A stretch of 64,000 nucleotides of DNA, taken from contig NMRB01001229.1 in NCBI GenBank assembly GCA_002633025.1, positions 64,697-128,696 of the forward strand, given 5' to 3'. The notes under the pieces are model-generated. The model searched no databases. It was given only the letters and a program-made list of their open reading frames with translations, and had not been told where the DNA came from. The translations under genes were made by a program, and so were the position numbers. Origin of the DNA: Notospermus geniculatus (Eukaryota > Nemertea > Pilidiophora > Heteronemertea > Lineidae). Of this stretch, positions 51,043-63,800 are shown one piece after another. The first letter of the stretch is position 1; every line of letters begins with the position of its first letter.

Positions 51043-51617
51043 GCACCCATATTCATAAAACTACTTAAGTCTAATGCCCGGTTGTTCAGCCTTGGCTTAA
51101 GCCAGAGTTAGGTCGATCCCGACATAAGCGTGGCTTAAGCCAGACTTATATTTCACAGCGCGTTGCGCAGGTTGGGCTTCAAACACAAGCCAAGCTTAAG
51201 CCTTTCTTATAATAAACCTGGCAGTGGGGTGGTTATAAGCGCGACTTACAATGGTAGGCCTATTCACTGTATGCCCAGACTTTGTAGATGGCAGAAGCAT
51301 TGGTTCAGCTCACGTAAGCCACACCTGAGCAACCGGGCAGACATCCTCGAGCAAATTGTATTGGAAAGCATTGGGAAGGAGGGTAATAAGCCAGGCTTAG
51401 GTAATCCCAAGTTTAATTCAGGTTGTGCAATGAACTCGGAATTGATTAAGCTGTTCTTATGACCAGACATAAGCGCGACTTACGTGAACTCGAGTTTGAG
51501 GAATAAGCTAGGCTCAGGTGAGCCAGGCCTGAACAACCGGGCATTAGTGTGACACTTATCCTTTGTTCAACACAAAAGATAAGTATCATACTTTGACTTA
51601 AGTATGTTTTATGGACC
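51043..51617. mobile_element. Family 3 MITE, interrupted by a Harbinger-like element (copy B)
   Basis: The left arm CACCCATATTCATAAAACTA and the body GTGTGACACTTATCCTTTG match the solo copy at 9,973. The right arm is shortened by a small deletion (ATGTTTTATGGACC). The two halves are separated by the insertion 51,075-51,543. Confidence 0.8.
51075..51543. mobile_element. 469-bp Harbinger-like element, only in copy B
   Basis: The termini TGCCCGGTTGTTCAG and CTGAACAACCGGGCA are perfect 15-bp inverted repeats. Copy A has the empty site GTCTAAGTGTG. The flanks in B read GTCTAA on the left and TTAGTGTG on the right, which fits a 3-bp TWA duplication with one substitution, as in PIF/Harbinger elements. 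A second right-end-like CTGAGCAACCGGGCA lies at 51,325-51,339, so the unit may be composite. ATAAGCGCGACTTA-type palindromes occur three times inside. Confidence 0.8.
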
Positions 51618-52117
51618 CTGACCTTTGTCTTCATCTTATCTCCATCACCACTTTAGTACATGTATAGCTCGCTTATCTATTTTTGGTATAAACCAATTCC
51701 CTCTGGCCCGTAGCTCCAGTGAAAATGGTGTATGAACTTGACTTTTTTTTCGTAAACACTGTACTGTCTTTCTGTGCTCTCAACTCTTGGGGCCACTGAA
51801 CTAACTTTTTGTTCTTTGTGAAAATGATTTTCTTTCAGTTTGGGTATTGAGAAAATACTTTATCTAGAGTAGCATACGCTGTCCTTGCCCTGATCCCTCA
51901 AGGGAAAGAGGGCCACCTACTCGAAAATGAGACCCCCAAATCTTGAACAATGGGATCACAACATCTTCTCATTTTGCCTCCTCGATTCTAACTCCTAGGA
52001 CTGTGACCTGATACCAAGATGAGACACGTCAATAAACAGGTAATATTGCAAGTCACTTGACTGATTAAGATGGTGTTCTTTTGGGATCCACTCGAAGGAT
52101 GTTGCTGAGAGAGTTGG

Positions 52118-52525
52118 ATGTCAAGAGTCTTTAGAGAGATGATGGTTTTTGTCATCACCTTCTACTCTCAACTCCTCGACTGGATTTGGGATGCTGGGAT
52201 CACCTCAGCTGTATCAAGTTACATGAAGGCTTTATATGGTGTTTGTCACTTATTCGTTCAAGTCTTTAGTTTTCAATCCGATGATTATCCTCCTCATGTT
52301 TCTGACCCCCAATCCCTAATCATGATTGAGCCTCATTGGTCTCATTTCTTGGCAGAACTCTCCTCGCTGCCAATACTCATTTGGTTGGTGGCTTTTGTTT
52401 TGATACAACACGACTTCGATAGAACAACTCATAACGACATAAAAGATACAAAAGTGGAATTTATAAGACTCATAGCTAATAAAATTGACACCAAAATTGT
52501 CACCAAATACAGAGAAGATTTGTGA
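52118..52525 (+). other. 135-codon ORF, probably not a gene (copy B)
   Basis: This is the counterpart of 41,072-41,479. The five amino-acid changes fall at T/S, G/D, R/H, K/E and H/D; only two differences are silent. It has the same interpretation as the copy A frame. Confidence 0.15.
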
Positions 52526-53679
52526 ACCTTAAACTCTTTCAAAAAATTGGACAGATCTTATTTCTGATAAAACTCAATCATCGTTTAATTGACAGGTGTC
52601 AGGTGGAAACATATGACCATCAAATGACACAGTTTCAATTAAGAACAGCAGGGGATCCATTGTGGAACATGAAGAGGCTACATTGATTTCGACAGCTTCC
52701 TCTATCCAATCAGACACAATTGATCACCATTGTCGTGCAACGCCTTCCTAACATTATTTGTCAATACCAGCTTGGCCCAACTATCGGAAGCTGGTGTGCA
52801 TGTTGAGAACATCACAATATTCTGCCTGATTTACTCATTCTGTGGTCTCCAGCTGCAGATGAAAACTTCGTGTTTCGTTAAATGGTTTTGGCGCATTAAT
52901 TTGCAGTGTTTCAGGTCTTTGTCTTTCTGCGTGAATGGGATCAATGCATTCGGTAATCCTTTTGTAAAGTTGACTCAAGTGAAACATGCACTGCATGTCT
53001 AGACAACGTTTACATGCACGTTATGCGTTAAATTGAATGTTAAATTGATTTCTATCCGTTTGTCTGATACCATCCCTGATTAGGGTCACCCTTTGGATGC
53101 TTTGATATTGGAAATATCTGTTCTACTAATTACAAAGTCTCTGATTTAGGTAATTGCCTTATTTTGCTCTCCCTTTACTCTACCTTTCCGTCTTTGTGGA
53201 GCACAAGCTTGTTTGTGAAAAACTCAAGATCCATGAGAACATTTTCTAGCAATCCCTTCCACACCAGTTCATCATGGTTTACCATGCTCTGGTACTTTCT
53301 GTTGGACACTGCATGGGTTACCCAAAAACCTATCTTCTGAAATGTTTCCACTCCTGCTCCCGCCACAATATGCAACCCAAACGGAGGATCGATGACGCAC
53401 ATCTTGCATTGATGTTATAGTTAGGACTGATTTGTATCACGACTGTCATGACCGTCCAATACATTGTCTGCCTCGGTTGGAAAATCTTTGCAGTTGCGTT
53501 TTGTGGAGGGTCCTGGATTTAGATGAAAGGAAAAAGGAACGAATGAACAGACATGTCATCCTTTTCTGTCTGTACACGTGCCATTGGTGAACTGGTAGAC
53601 GTTCTTTATCTGTGATTCGTAATCTTGTTGGCCCTTGAGTATGACGAGTGTCGCCCCCCTCAGCTCGATGAGTGCTTAC

Positions 53680-53763
53680 TTGCCAGGGGGACCGTCAGCA
53701 AAGATCAAAAACAAGTAGTCACCAGAGCAGAAAAGTTTGCATTCAGTGTGAGATTTCATATTT
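53680..53763 (-). CDS. Candidate 84-bp internal exon (copy B)
   Basis: Identical to 42,643-42,726, with the same acceptor and donor on the minus strand. The downstream candidate exon is frame-disrupted in this copy, so if the gene is real this copy is probably non-functional. Confidence 0.2.
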
Positions 53764-54865
53764 CTGAGTGGAAAAAAATGGCAAATTGTAATGATTTAGA
53801 TCGAGGCTGTTTGTTCAGGTGTCAGTCATATTTGACCAAATTCACATGTGCATTAATCTGTTGTCCACTTTGATAGTTTGTTTCAACGTTGGTTGAAATG
53901 GATTGAGCGGTGGTATCGATCACGTCAACTCTTGTCTGGATGGTAAATCCTTAGTAAGGTGTAAGAATAAGGGACACCTGGAGCCTGGGGGTTTCTTCAT
54001 GATTCATGCAGAGAAACAGAAGAGAAGATCTAATTGTATGTTTCCATGCCATGCCACCTTCGGGGGCTTGTTCAATCACCAGCTCTTTCTTGCATTGTCT
54101 ACACCATTATATGCAAATCGTGTTAGTCATGAGTCGAAAACTGAGGTATCACCTTGAACGTTGCTGTTAAACTAACTTAATTTCGCTTGCCCGCCTTGTT
54201 TAGCCAGTGTGCTTTGCATAAGTTGACGTTTCGGCAGTTCCTGGAAAGGCTTGGAACTGCGGGGGGGGGGGAGGGGGTCTAGTCGGACTACTGGTCGTAT
54301 TAAGAGTGTCCTGAAGTCTGGATTTATCTTTCTTGGGGTACTTGGAAAGAGCATGAAAAAAAAACTGAAATTACTAGAGCTTATGCTAATCCATTTGCGG
54401 AGGAGGATTTATTTGGGTAAAGTTTTTATGTTATCACTGCCCGCAGGGCTGATTTTTGGTTCTTTGTCTCCTTTTTTCCGGACCCTTGCCTGAGGGTCGA
54501 TGAAGAAATGCGCTAATCATGCCCTGACGGAGCTTGTCGTACAATAGCAAACTTACAATTAATCCAGTCTGTTTCCTCTTTTTCATGCTGCTGGAATGAA
54601 AATTGATGTTTTTACAGACAATAATTTGTAAAGGGGTTTTCTGGGGATGGTCATGGCATTAATTTGTTCAAGGTCAAGCCGACTGTTGCTATATGTCCAA
54701 CGGTGATAATTGTTCATGCAGAATTATCAAAGGTTTTCAAAGTTGATGCCGACTACATCAAAAGCTTTTGACATGTTTGATGGAGTGATGTAAATGGTGG
54801 CCAGTCAAACCTGAAGGACAATAAGACATGTGATGATTTCCACATCTTGTTTGGACGTCCTTATA

Positions 54866-55055
54866 AGGAACCTGCAGAACTTTTTATCCCGACAGGTCGG
54901 CGCTGCGAGCAGTTGGACCGAAGACGTCACAAACAGAGCAAAGCAACGCAATGACGTCGCGTCACGACGTCCTTGACGCAGAGTGCACTAACACGGACGA
55001 GACGTCGGAAAATGGTACAATCGCTCACAGCGCCTCCTGGTGGCTGCAGGTTCCT
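54866..55055. mobile_element. GC-rich MITE (family 2, copy B)
   Basis: It has the same ends (AGGAACCTGCAG / CTGCAGGTTCCT) and the same site as the copy A element, so insertion preceded the A/B separation. Several substitutions and a small insertion relative to A concentrate in the CpG-rich core. Confidence 0.8.
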
Positions 55056-56212
55056 CATTGGTGCGATTTGGTCACCCTTACTTACGGAATGATGTGGATC
55101 GTGTACGTCTTCTGATACGTACGGAGTGATTCTGCGTGGGCGTTACCGATTCCTGCGTTACCTGTACCATAATGGCGTGAAGAGAGGGTAACCGCCAGAT
55201 TCAATATATCACCTCAGAATCGTTATTCGTCCTCACTGGTGTGGCTGAGATTTGTACTCGGCCTTATGCCTTGGCAATGCATTATTTTCAATTATACCTA
55301 TCATTAATTAATATCCCGGAAAACCTTTTAATTCTCTAGAATTTAGCCACTGAGATAAAATTACCCAATCTAATGTTCTAAGGACTTGAGTACAAAGATA
55401 GAAGTGAGGTCGGTGATCACTTTAATGTCCTGCCAATGAACAGTGAGTGAGAGTTCCTGTTAATTGGCTTAATTGTCTTGAGGTAGATATTGTAATTTAT
55501 CACTAACGAACTTTCTTTGATTTTGAACACGATGTTGGGAAACCTGTTTCTTTGTTTCAGACTAAAGTAGACCAGAGAATGGTCCATGTTGTGGAAGAAA
55601 GATCCATGAAAACCTGGCGAAATTTTAAAGTGAACAAAGTAGTTGAAGTAAACATTGGCCTGGCCTTTGAATGGTGACAACAGAATGTCGAATTATACCT
55701 TATGGTGAAATAATGAATGAGTGCTTTTGCTCATAAGTGCTCTCTCAGAATAGTGTTTTAAATGTGGCATTTATTCTTGCAATGTGAGTGACATCCTGCA
55801 TTTGGCTTGTTAATTCGACAACTGGAAATTAGTTGATGATTATATAAATAATTACCAATTACTAATCAGGTCATGAGATTCCAATAATCACACATGAGGT
55901 GATTCATTTGGCCCAAATTTACCAAAACTGACGCAATTTTACCACTAAAGTATCGAAGTTATTGCCGTACTATCAGCAGCCGGAAGTTGATATGTAGGCT
56001 ACATGCATGTGGGGCATGTAGGAACTCTTGGCGTCTGAAGGAATCGGCGGTTGCAGGGAGGTAGTCACTGGAACAGTTTCTTGATTGGTAGATGGTCTAT
56101 ACTCGGATGACATGGGTCCTTCATGATTCGTCAAAACCATTTTATTGCAACCAGTTGGAGATCAGATGTTATTTCACGTTACTGAAGAGAATTTCAAAGC
56201 ATTTTGTCATCA

Positions 56213-57222
56213 GACAAACGGTTGGTGTCAAGAGAGGTTGAGAGTGACTTAGTGTGTTATCATTAGTGATATCAGCATGGCTGTGTTGATTGGAAGCATT
56301 CACAATACAAATTGACATTGGACACAGGTACTTAGTTCCTCTCTGACTCATAATCCGGAGATACGTCTCTTTGAAACAACATCTGAACAATTGGATCAGA
56401 GAAGGAGAATTGGCCAAACTATCTGGGCAAACGTCACTCAAATTGATGCATTTGATCCCGAGCTTTTCTCCTCTGGCAATATGAGTGTATTTATGTGTGA
56501 AAAATCGACAACAGTGTCGTCAGGACATTGTCTGCTGGTCTACCTTTGATGTGTAATATATTGTTTGCACAAAGCGTTCCAAACAGATTATTTTAACAAC
56601 TAAAATCAGTAAATGATACAATAAAAGGTTAATACTCTTATGAAAGAAATATATCCCCGTTCGTTTCCATTTTGTGGAGTTTTGCGGACAAGTGACTGCA
56701 CAATGGCTTGGTATCATTGCTGTTTTTGTCCAACAGAATTGCAAAATATAATGTTCTCATTTGTATGAGATTTGCTTTGATGAGTTCATCCTCGGACAAA
56801 TCCCTCCTTTGCCTTTTAATGGAATCAATTTCCTGATCCTGTTTGAATGCGATCATCCTTTGGTTGCAAGGGAGATCTGGGCCTCCATTTCTTGGTAAAA
56901 GCCAAGGTATAAGTTCATTATACAATAATAGATCATGGTCAGCAGGGATTTCTATTGTCTCGTTTACTTCAGATGATCTTTGTGAGCCGGGACCAAGGAC
57001 AGCATCAAAGGCTTCTCATAATGGTGAAATGGTTCATGTTTAGCTGACAGAAGTCTTTGGTGACTGTACTGAGTTAGTGATGCTGCAAGGTACACTCTTA
57101 TTGTTTGAGCCGCCGTTTCGGACCTTGTTCCCAACAAAGTTTTGAAGTTAAAGTTAGTTGTTGGAGTATAAATGTCGACTGCCGTCGATATATGTTTCTC
57201 CCCTTCATATTAAAATTACCAC
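56213..57222. other. Non-coding stretch right of copy B
   Basis: Unique sequence with no clear gene, repeat or element. The minus-strand frames at 56,638-56,925 and 56,520-56,744 are of chance length. Confidence 0.5.
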
Positions 57223-57226
57223 TTAA

Positions 57227-58076
57227 AGTCCCAGCTTCATCCCCCGTCCAGCAGCATCAATTACTTGATGCAACTGGTTCAACAATGAACAAAAATGTCA
57301 ACCGGCTGATGGTTTGTTTGAAATTCCTACCGACTTCATAAAAAAGCAGACTTTTTGAGGGCCCCAGGAGTGCCCGCCCGAACAAAAAAATGACTGAGAG
57401 TGAAGTGGATCCCAAACAGGAAGTGACGTAAACTCAGGAAAAATGGCCGACTCGCAGGGTATTTCGGGTAATACACCTGCTGCAGAGGTGCAGCGAAATG
57501 AGCCGTGCATGCTCCAATGACGTTACGTCAAACAATGGTGTGGCGTAGTTCACACGAGTCACGTCACGGTCGGCTCACACCTCTGCGCCCTGTGTACTCC
57601 AGCACGACCTGTGACGACGTCGTCGTCAGGGCGGTCATGGCAGTGTTGCAGCTGGGCTGCTTCCTTCTTCTACAGCAGGCCTTTTGGACGATTCGCTTTG
57701 TTTTCACCCGGGTTTTCAATTCAATCCAGCTGCTATCGTTCAATAACTTACAGACGTAGGTGGCTTTTTGAATTTTCATGCGCTCAAGTGTAGTACGCCC
57801 CACTGAAATTTTGAATCGACAACAAAATGGCGACGATGAGACCTTGGCCCGATGTTGGCCGATTGGTTCTGAATTCCTGAGTTGACGTCATCATTCCGAA
57901 GATTACCGGACGTTTCCGATCTCATTCTGTGCCTTTTCTGTTTTAAGGACACAAAACTTCATTGCACTTTATTTAATCAACGAAGTCATTTTGGTCGAAA
58001 ATGCACATTTTATCCAAAGTATATGATCATTATGAACTAAATGAAGAGTGCCTGGACGGGGGATGAAGCTGGGACT
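57227..58076. mobile_element. 850-bp element with TTAA target duplication
   Basis: It is flanked by TTAA at 57,223-57,226 and 58,077-58,080. The 25-bp terminal inverted repeats are perfect and begin AGTCCCAGCTTCATCCCC. The interior is GC- and CpG-rich around 57,430-57,640. It holds two Kozak-like starts (AAAATGGCC at about 57,440 and AAAATGGCG at about 57,824) that open only 25- and 17-codon frames. No transposase is seen. The captured-promoter look of the interior suggests acquired host sequence. TTAA duplication points to a piggyBac-like mechanism, which is inference. Confidence 0.85.
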
Positions 58077-58080
58077 TTAA

Positions 58081-60763
58081 ATTCTCTACCCCTGCTTACC
58101 TTGGCTTCCTATGTATCATTTATTGTGGGGGGAACTTTACTACTAATGCCAAGATCATCCTGGGAATGGTATTAGGCCTTCATGTTGGAAGTATAGACAA
58201 ATAGTTTGCGTACTTAGTAATACAGAACAAACTATTGCATTCTCTGAATGTCTACAACATCTACTCCTGGATCAAAAAACAGTAGGTAAGACAGCAATGT
58301 TAGTAATTATAGTTAAAAACCAATTACTCTGAAAATCTCTTCATGCCACCTGGTGTGACATTTACACTAATTGTTTACCTTTTTAAGGTTCCGTCTATGA
58401 TCTCCAGGTAATTCACTTCCATAATATTTGTAGATGGTGGTGGAGAAATGTCAGCTATACTCTGACCATTTGCCCTCAGTAGATTTCTAAGCCATTTGTA
58501 ACAGAGGTGCCATTGTCATACCCTGCCAGGATGCACGGTGGGTGTTTGACCCAAGCATCATTTGTCTGGCTTGTGGTGAAAAACTAACAACGTTACCATC
58601 ACCAATTCCATTTGCCGTTGTTTCTTCAATTCTGTAACTTGTAAGTGTTTGGGTGACTTCTAGGGCTTTCCTATAAAGTCTTGGCCTACCCAGTGTAATG
58701 CTTCTGAGTCAAGTTTTTAAAAGCCATTGATTCAGACATGCCTGAAGCATTGGTGCCATGAAGTTACACATCCATATTATTGAAATGGTTCAGAGTTGTC
58801 ATTTGCATGCCTAAGTGGTCCTTGGGTTGTGTTTTAATAAATATGGACGAGAAAAGTAAACTGCTAAACGGTGATACAGTTACAATGTCGCGACAAACTT
58901 GAATCATTTTGTAACATGAGGGACACTTTGGTTTTTTCAAGTGTCGTTTTAAGTATCAATTTCACCCTATTCCGCTTACGTATGTATTCTAGACAGCTTG
59001 TTTGTGATTCCCTGGATGTGGGATTGGACACTTATGTATTGTAATACTACATGGTGTTTATTTGAAATGTACTCTGGAGCCCCACTCGGAGAGCTCGGGA
59101 CACAAAAATGAGAAATTCAATCATGTACTTTACAGTCGTCCCAGGAAACCCAATATGGGGATTTTTATCTCAATAATATTCCACTAAAGTTGGAGAGATA
59201 TGAAGTGTTTGAACTGAAAATGGTTTACGTTTTCGTACACCGGTATACACCTATTAAAAATACGATTTGTGTGTTTTCATTTTTTTAAATGCTGACACAT
59301 GACATTCACTATTGCTGGACTATAGTATAGTTTACAACAAACACTATGTAGCTTCAGAAATGATCACCCGCAAAAGTTGCATGGACAATCTCTCAAAAAT
59401 GTTAACGTTCGTTTCTTGACGTGAAGAGAGACTGTAGAGGTGATGGTTGGAAGACCGTACTGTGTTTGTTTGCTTGTCTGATCGGACGTCATCCATGCCA
59501 TGTTCCTCTGTAGAGAATAAAGGCCCTTTCCTGCACAATCCATCGGTTCTGAGTAGAAATATGATTCAATCTGGTCCCCAGGATTATTATCAGCTCGTGT
59601 TGAGGTTGGTGAAATGTTAGTGTAGCGGTTGTCTGTTTGTTTAGAGTAACCTTTACAACATCGGTTGTTGTCAGTTTGTTTTTACACAATCTGTCAGTTT
59701 AACACTCTTGGTGTAATAGTTCAGGAAGTCTGGCGCCATGCAGATGAGCGGGGGAGGGGCTCGGTTATTTTACCTGATAGGTGTCAGTCAAATATGAGGA
59801 TTCAATTCCAGAGGCTTCAAACAAATCTAATGAGTTTCGTGTAATGAGTTGTAATGAGTTTTGTTCACACTTCCTTTCTCAACCTAATACATGTGGTTGC
59901 TTGTTTTTCACCAGTTTAAGTTTTCGCCTTCATTAAAAAAGTGATCCATTGATTAAGAGAAAGAGCTTCACCATTAACGGCTCAGTCTTGTTTTGATTGT
60001 AAGCAGGTGAATCAAGACAGCGTCCTGGCATCGTCATCACCATCTGCATTGATCAGGAGCTAACTGACAGATAAATAGTCCTCAAATATTTGGTTAGCCA
60101 ATCATTTGTCACGCGGAATCCGTCTCAATTATCTGAAGTGACATCACACAACCACTTATTCGATAATACCTTTTGTCCGTCAGATTGAAACAGATTACAT
60201 CTATCCCCCTAATTGATTTCAGAATGAAACTGACATAGTTTCATTGCCTTATCCCTTGGCGGTGATAAGACTACACGGGGTGATGAGGGGACATTGGGAT
60301 TTTTCAAGAGCTTGTACATTTCAAGCAGACATTTCTAAATTTGCGGATCCAATTTTGATCCATTTTGATTGAAAAACGTGGACGTCTGAGGGGAAATGTG
60401 CTCCTTCAAAGCAGATAATTGGGTTACATTCGTACAGATGGCAGCTCTGTCGGAAAGCAACCTGAAGGCCTCGATGCCGGGATGATTAGAAGCATTGTGA
60501 AACATAACTGCAAATCAAATGTAGCGAGAATTATCAAGCTATCAGTAAACCAAAGGTATCAGTATAACAAAAGATGTTTTTTTTAGTATATGAGAGTGAA
60601 AAAGAAGGTTTTGATTGAGAGATGATGAAAGAAATGTAATGAGAGAATGATATTATCTTGATGTAGATTTCGATGTAGGAAACATGAAACAGAAACGATT
60701 GTAGCAGGTGATCATTTCACAACCTCATCTATTGTGTTCCAATTAATGATGGAATGTTTCCAG
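58081..60763. other. Non-coding stretch
   Basis: No supportable gene, RNA or element. Open frames are short and overlapping. Confidence 0.5.
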
Positions 60764-60847
60764 GTGCGCTTGTCGGAGACACCAGAACCACTCATCCATT
60801 TTGATGTAGAAGACAATCACAAAATCGACTCACTTTACTCAGTGTAA
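60764..60847 (+). CDS. Candidate terminal exon, product unknown
   Basis: The acceptor GGAATGTTTCCAG leads into 27 codons and a TAA, reading RLSETPEPLIHFDVEDNHKI and so on. The composition is protein-like, but the length is too short for any firm call, and no polyadenylation signal was noted directly downstream. Confidence 0.22.
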   Translation: MRLSETPEPLIHFDVEDNHKIDSLYSV

Positions 60848-63800
60848 CATCGAACGCCTTTACTCAGCAAAGGCACAAAATGAAAGAAAATGCATCGGTT
60901 TGGAAGACATGTAATTAGTGCAGTCCATCAAAACCAATAGTCGTTACGGCAAGGCTTGGTTACAGGGTTGTGTCATCGCGTAACGTCCTCAGAGACAATG
61001 GATGCGAAACTTCCTCGGGCAGGTGTACGTGAAAGCTGACGGAGATATGACTCATACACATTGGATTGTATCGAAATGGACAAACAGATACCAAATCAGG
61101 TTACTGCTTCAAGTGCGTAACTTGTTTAAAAGTTTCTTTACGTTTTGGTGATGGTTGTGTGCTGTGGACAAACATCTCCTCCATCACAAGGCTTGTTCTG
61201 ATTACCCTGCCTCATACCAGCTTGTTTTTTAACTATCGAGAGAGAGAGAATAAAACAATAGATGCTACTCAAGCCAGGAAGGGTAATATTATTAGAACTT
61301 TAGCTCAATATGACGCAGGCCATGTTTCATCACATGTGTGGTGAAGGGGCATGTCACGTGATACTTGTATCAGCATCCCTGCAATAAGTATTTATCGAGT
61401 GTTTTGAATGTATCTTTCTTTCTACACTTACCCCACCACTGGAGTATTTTACCCCACCACTGGAGTATTTGACACTCTTCGGCCAACCAAATGTTCTGTT
61501 TGATGTGCGCTTCATGTCGGTTAATTGAATTGTTGGGATTTTATTAAAGCCAGGGGACTCAACCATTATAAGCGACTCCATGCACCATCTCACTCAAAAC
61601 TGAGCGTCGGTTTAGTTGGTACACCATGTTATTCTTCGTTCATTCGCTCCAGGTCTTCCGGCCTCTGCACCAGAAGTTAATAAAACTTATATCAACAATT
61701 TCGTATAAGAACTATTACCGATGCAATCATATTAAGCCGTTGGCGCCACAATGTTATAGCCCTGCATGCACCTAATTTAGGTTGCCATGACCGGGTCTGG
61801 TCTGACCAGTTAATCAGGTAAGCATCTCTAAATAACCATGATGTTAATTAATTTGCCAGAATAACATCCCAGGCATTGCCAGGTTTATCAGTTGCTAGGG
61901 TCTTAACTTGTCTGTTCCTTCATTCATAGTGCACATTAAAAACAAAGATAAGGGAAATGTTATGCAATGACTGCTTCAGTCTGGACCCTTCATCTGATTC
62001 TGTTTTCGGGGAATTGTGGCTTAAAGGCACTGTGAGGTAGATGAACTGGAAAATGCTATTGATATTGCAATGCGATGTAGCACACTTATATTAATATGTT
62101 TGTAATCATCAGCATCACCAGATTATGGATGAGAGAAACTGCAGTTGGACACGGGAGATACAGTCCCATCCCTCACAAGTTCTTCCCTCACTCCTAAGTT
62201 TAGGCTATCGAAATTGCCTCATCTCGCAAACGCCACAGGATGGCGCATCTTTCTCTGAAGTTGATATGGCTTTAGGGCTCTTATGAGTGGCTTTTGTGAG
62301 GGTCCTTGTTTCATCACTGGTACTTAATAGTCGCAGACAGAGTCAGGGAACTTAACATTTACAACATGGCAACAGTCAAGTATGTGTTTCCTCCATGGGA
62401 ATCACCTATAAATTCTTAGAAAATGGTGCAACAGGGAGACAGTTTCCAGGCGCAGACAGTATCCTCTCGATGTTTCTGGCACTGATGTTATATCACAGTC
62501 TCCTCTGACGGATGTGGTGCAATGAATGTTCCTTTAACGATAACCAGAAATGTACTGAGCAGACCTGCCATATATTGCTACAAGTTGTTATATAACGCAC
62601 CAGTTGCGGCTCCATGCTGTGACCTATCAGCTGCATATCTGACATGTCCGAGGAATTTTCGTAGGGATGGGTTTATGCTTGGAAAAATATCCTTAATGAA
62701 TAATTTCATTGCAGGGAAACAGAGTGATATCTTGATAGCAACATATAGAAACTAAAATGTACATGTACGTAGGCCTAACACCCTTCTGTTCAAAATATTT
62801 GTTCTGTCCTCATATTACTTTGAACTTTGTTTTGTTACTGCTGGAGAATGTTTTCCTGTCTATTTTACTGACTTTTGTTACCTGAGCGTGTGACATACCC
62901 CGATAAGACAAAACATGCCTAATTCTTTGTCATGTCTGTGTGCATGATGTTGATAACATAACCAGTATCATGTTTAAAATGGTCCAAAGTTGCGACACCA
63001 CCATGCATTATCAGGTCACGTTCATTCACACCACGTGTACGGAACTTGATGCCTATATACTACTTTTTTCTTCATTCGCTTAAGTCTCATAACATTCCTG
63101 GGCCAGCTAATCCACCCATCTTTGTATGTCATGTGGTAGTACATCCCTAAGCGAATTTTCTGGTTGTTTAGTTCTGTAACGTAAGGCCAGGTGGCATCAT
63201 ACGTAGGATGATGTTGGCCATCAAACTGATGATGGTGGCCATCAAACTTATCAATGTGCTTACCATGAAAACGGTTTCTTATTCTGAAAATCCTAGTAGT
63301 ATGACTGTATTAGCATCTTTTTGCATATTCCAAGAGACAGATTGGGCTTCAAATACATGTATTGGTTTTTCTGCATTTGTGTAAGAACAGCCATGCTGAT
63401 TGTTGTAGATACTTTGAAAAAAGGCTTAACATGTTGTAGATGTTTGAGAGAACAACATATTGTGGGCCACCCGAGTGTTTTGGAATGCTTGGAGTTAACC
63501 TAAGCCTGCCAAGGTTAGCATCAAGGAAAGAAAGAACAATAGCATACCGTAGATCTGAAATAGGGAATATTTTTGAAGATAAGAAGGCTTAGAGACTGTG
63601 TGAGGTACCATCTGTTTCAACCAGCAAGTATTGCCAAGAACCGGAGGCCTACATGCCACATGAGTGAAGAGAAATGTGTTCGTGGAGTCAAGTCAGAAGA
63701 AATCAGTGCTAGGCCAATGATGAGTCGTAATATTTTGGCCCGTCAGTACAGGCATGACAGGTGCCAAGTCGAAGTCCTATTGATCTGCATGTAGACCGAC

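Larger units (their letters stand above)
46094..56212 (+). repeat. Direct duplication, copy B
   Basis: This copy is homologous to 35,851-45,190 in the same orientation. Private content in B: the block 47,373-47,480 ending in a single N; the block 48,964-50,105 that contains Mutator-like element M2; and the 469-bp element at 51,075. It also has many small indels relative to A in 44,000-45,190/55,050-56,212. Confidence 0.95.

Noticed and set aside
53175-53402. CVIDPPFG motif on the minus strand of copy B, like the catalytic motif of N6-adenine methyltransferases
   Set aside because: Only one motif, no other methyltransferase motifs nearby, a stop a few codons upstream, and the following frame is not shared with copy A.
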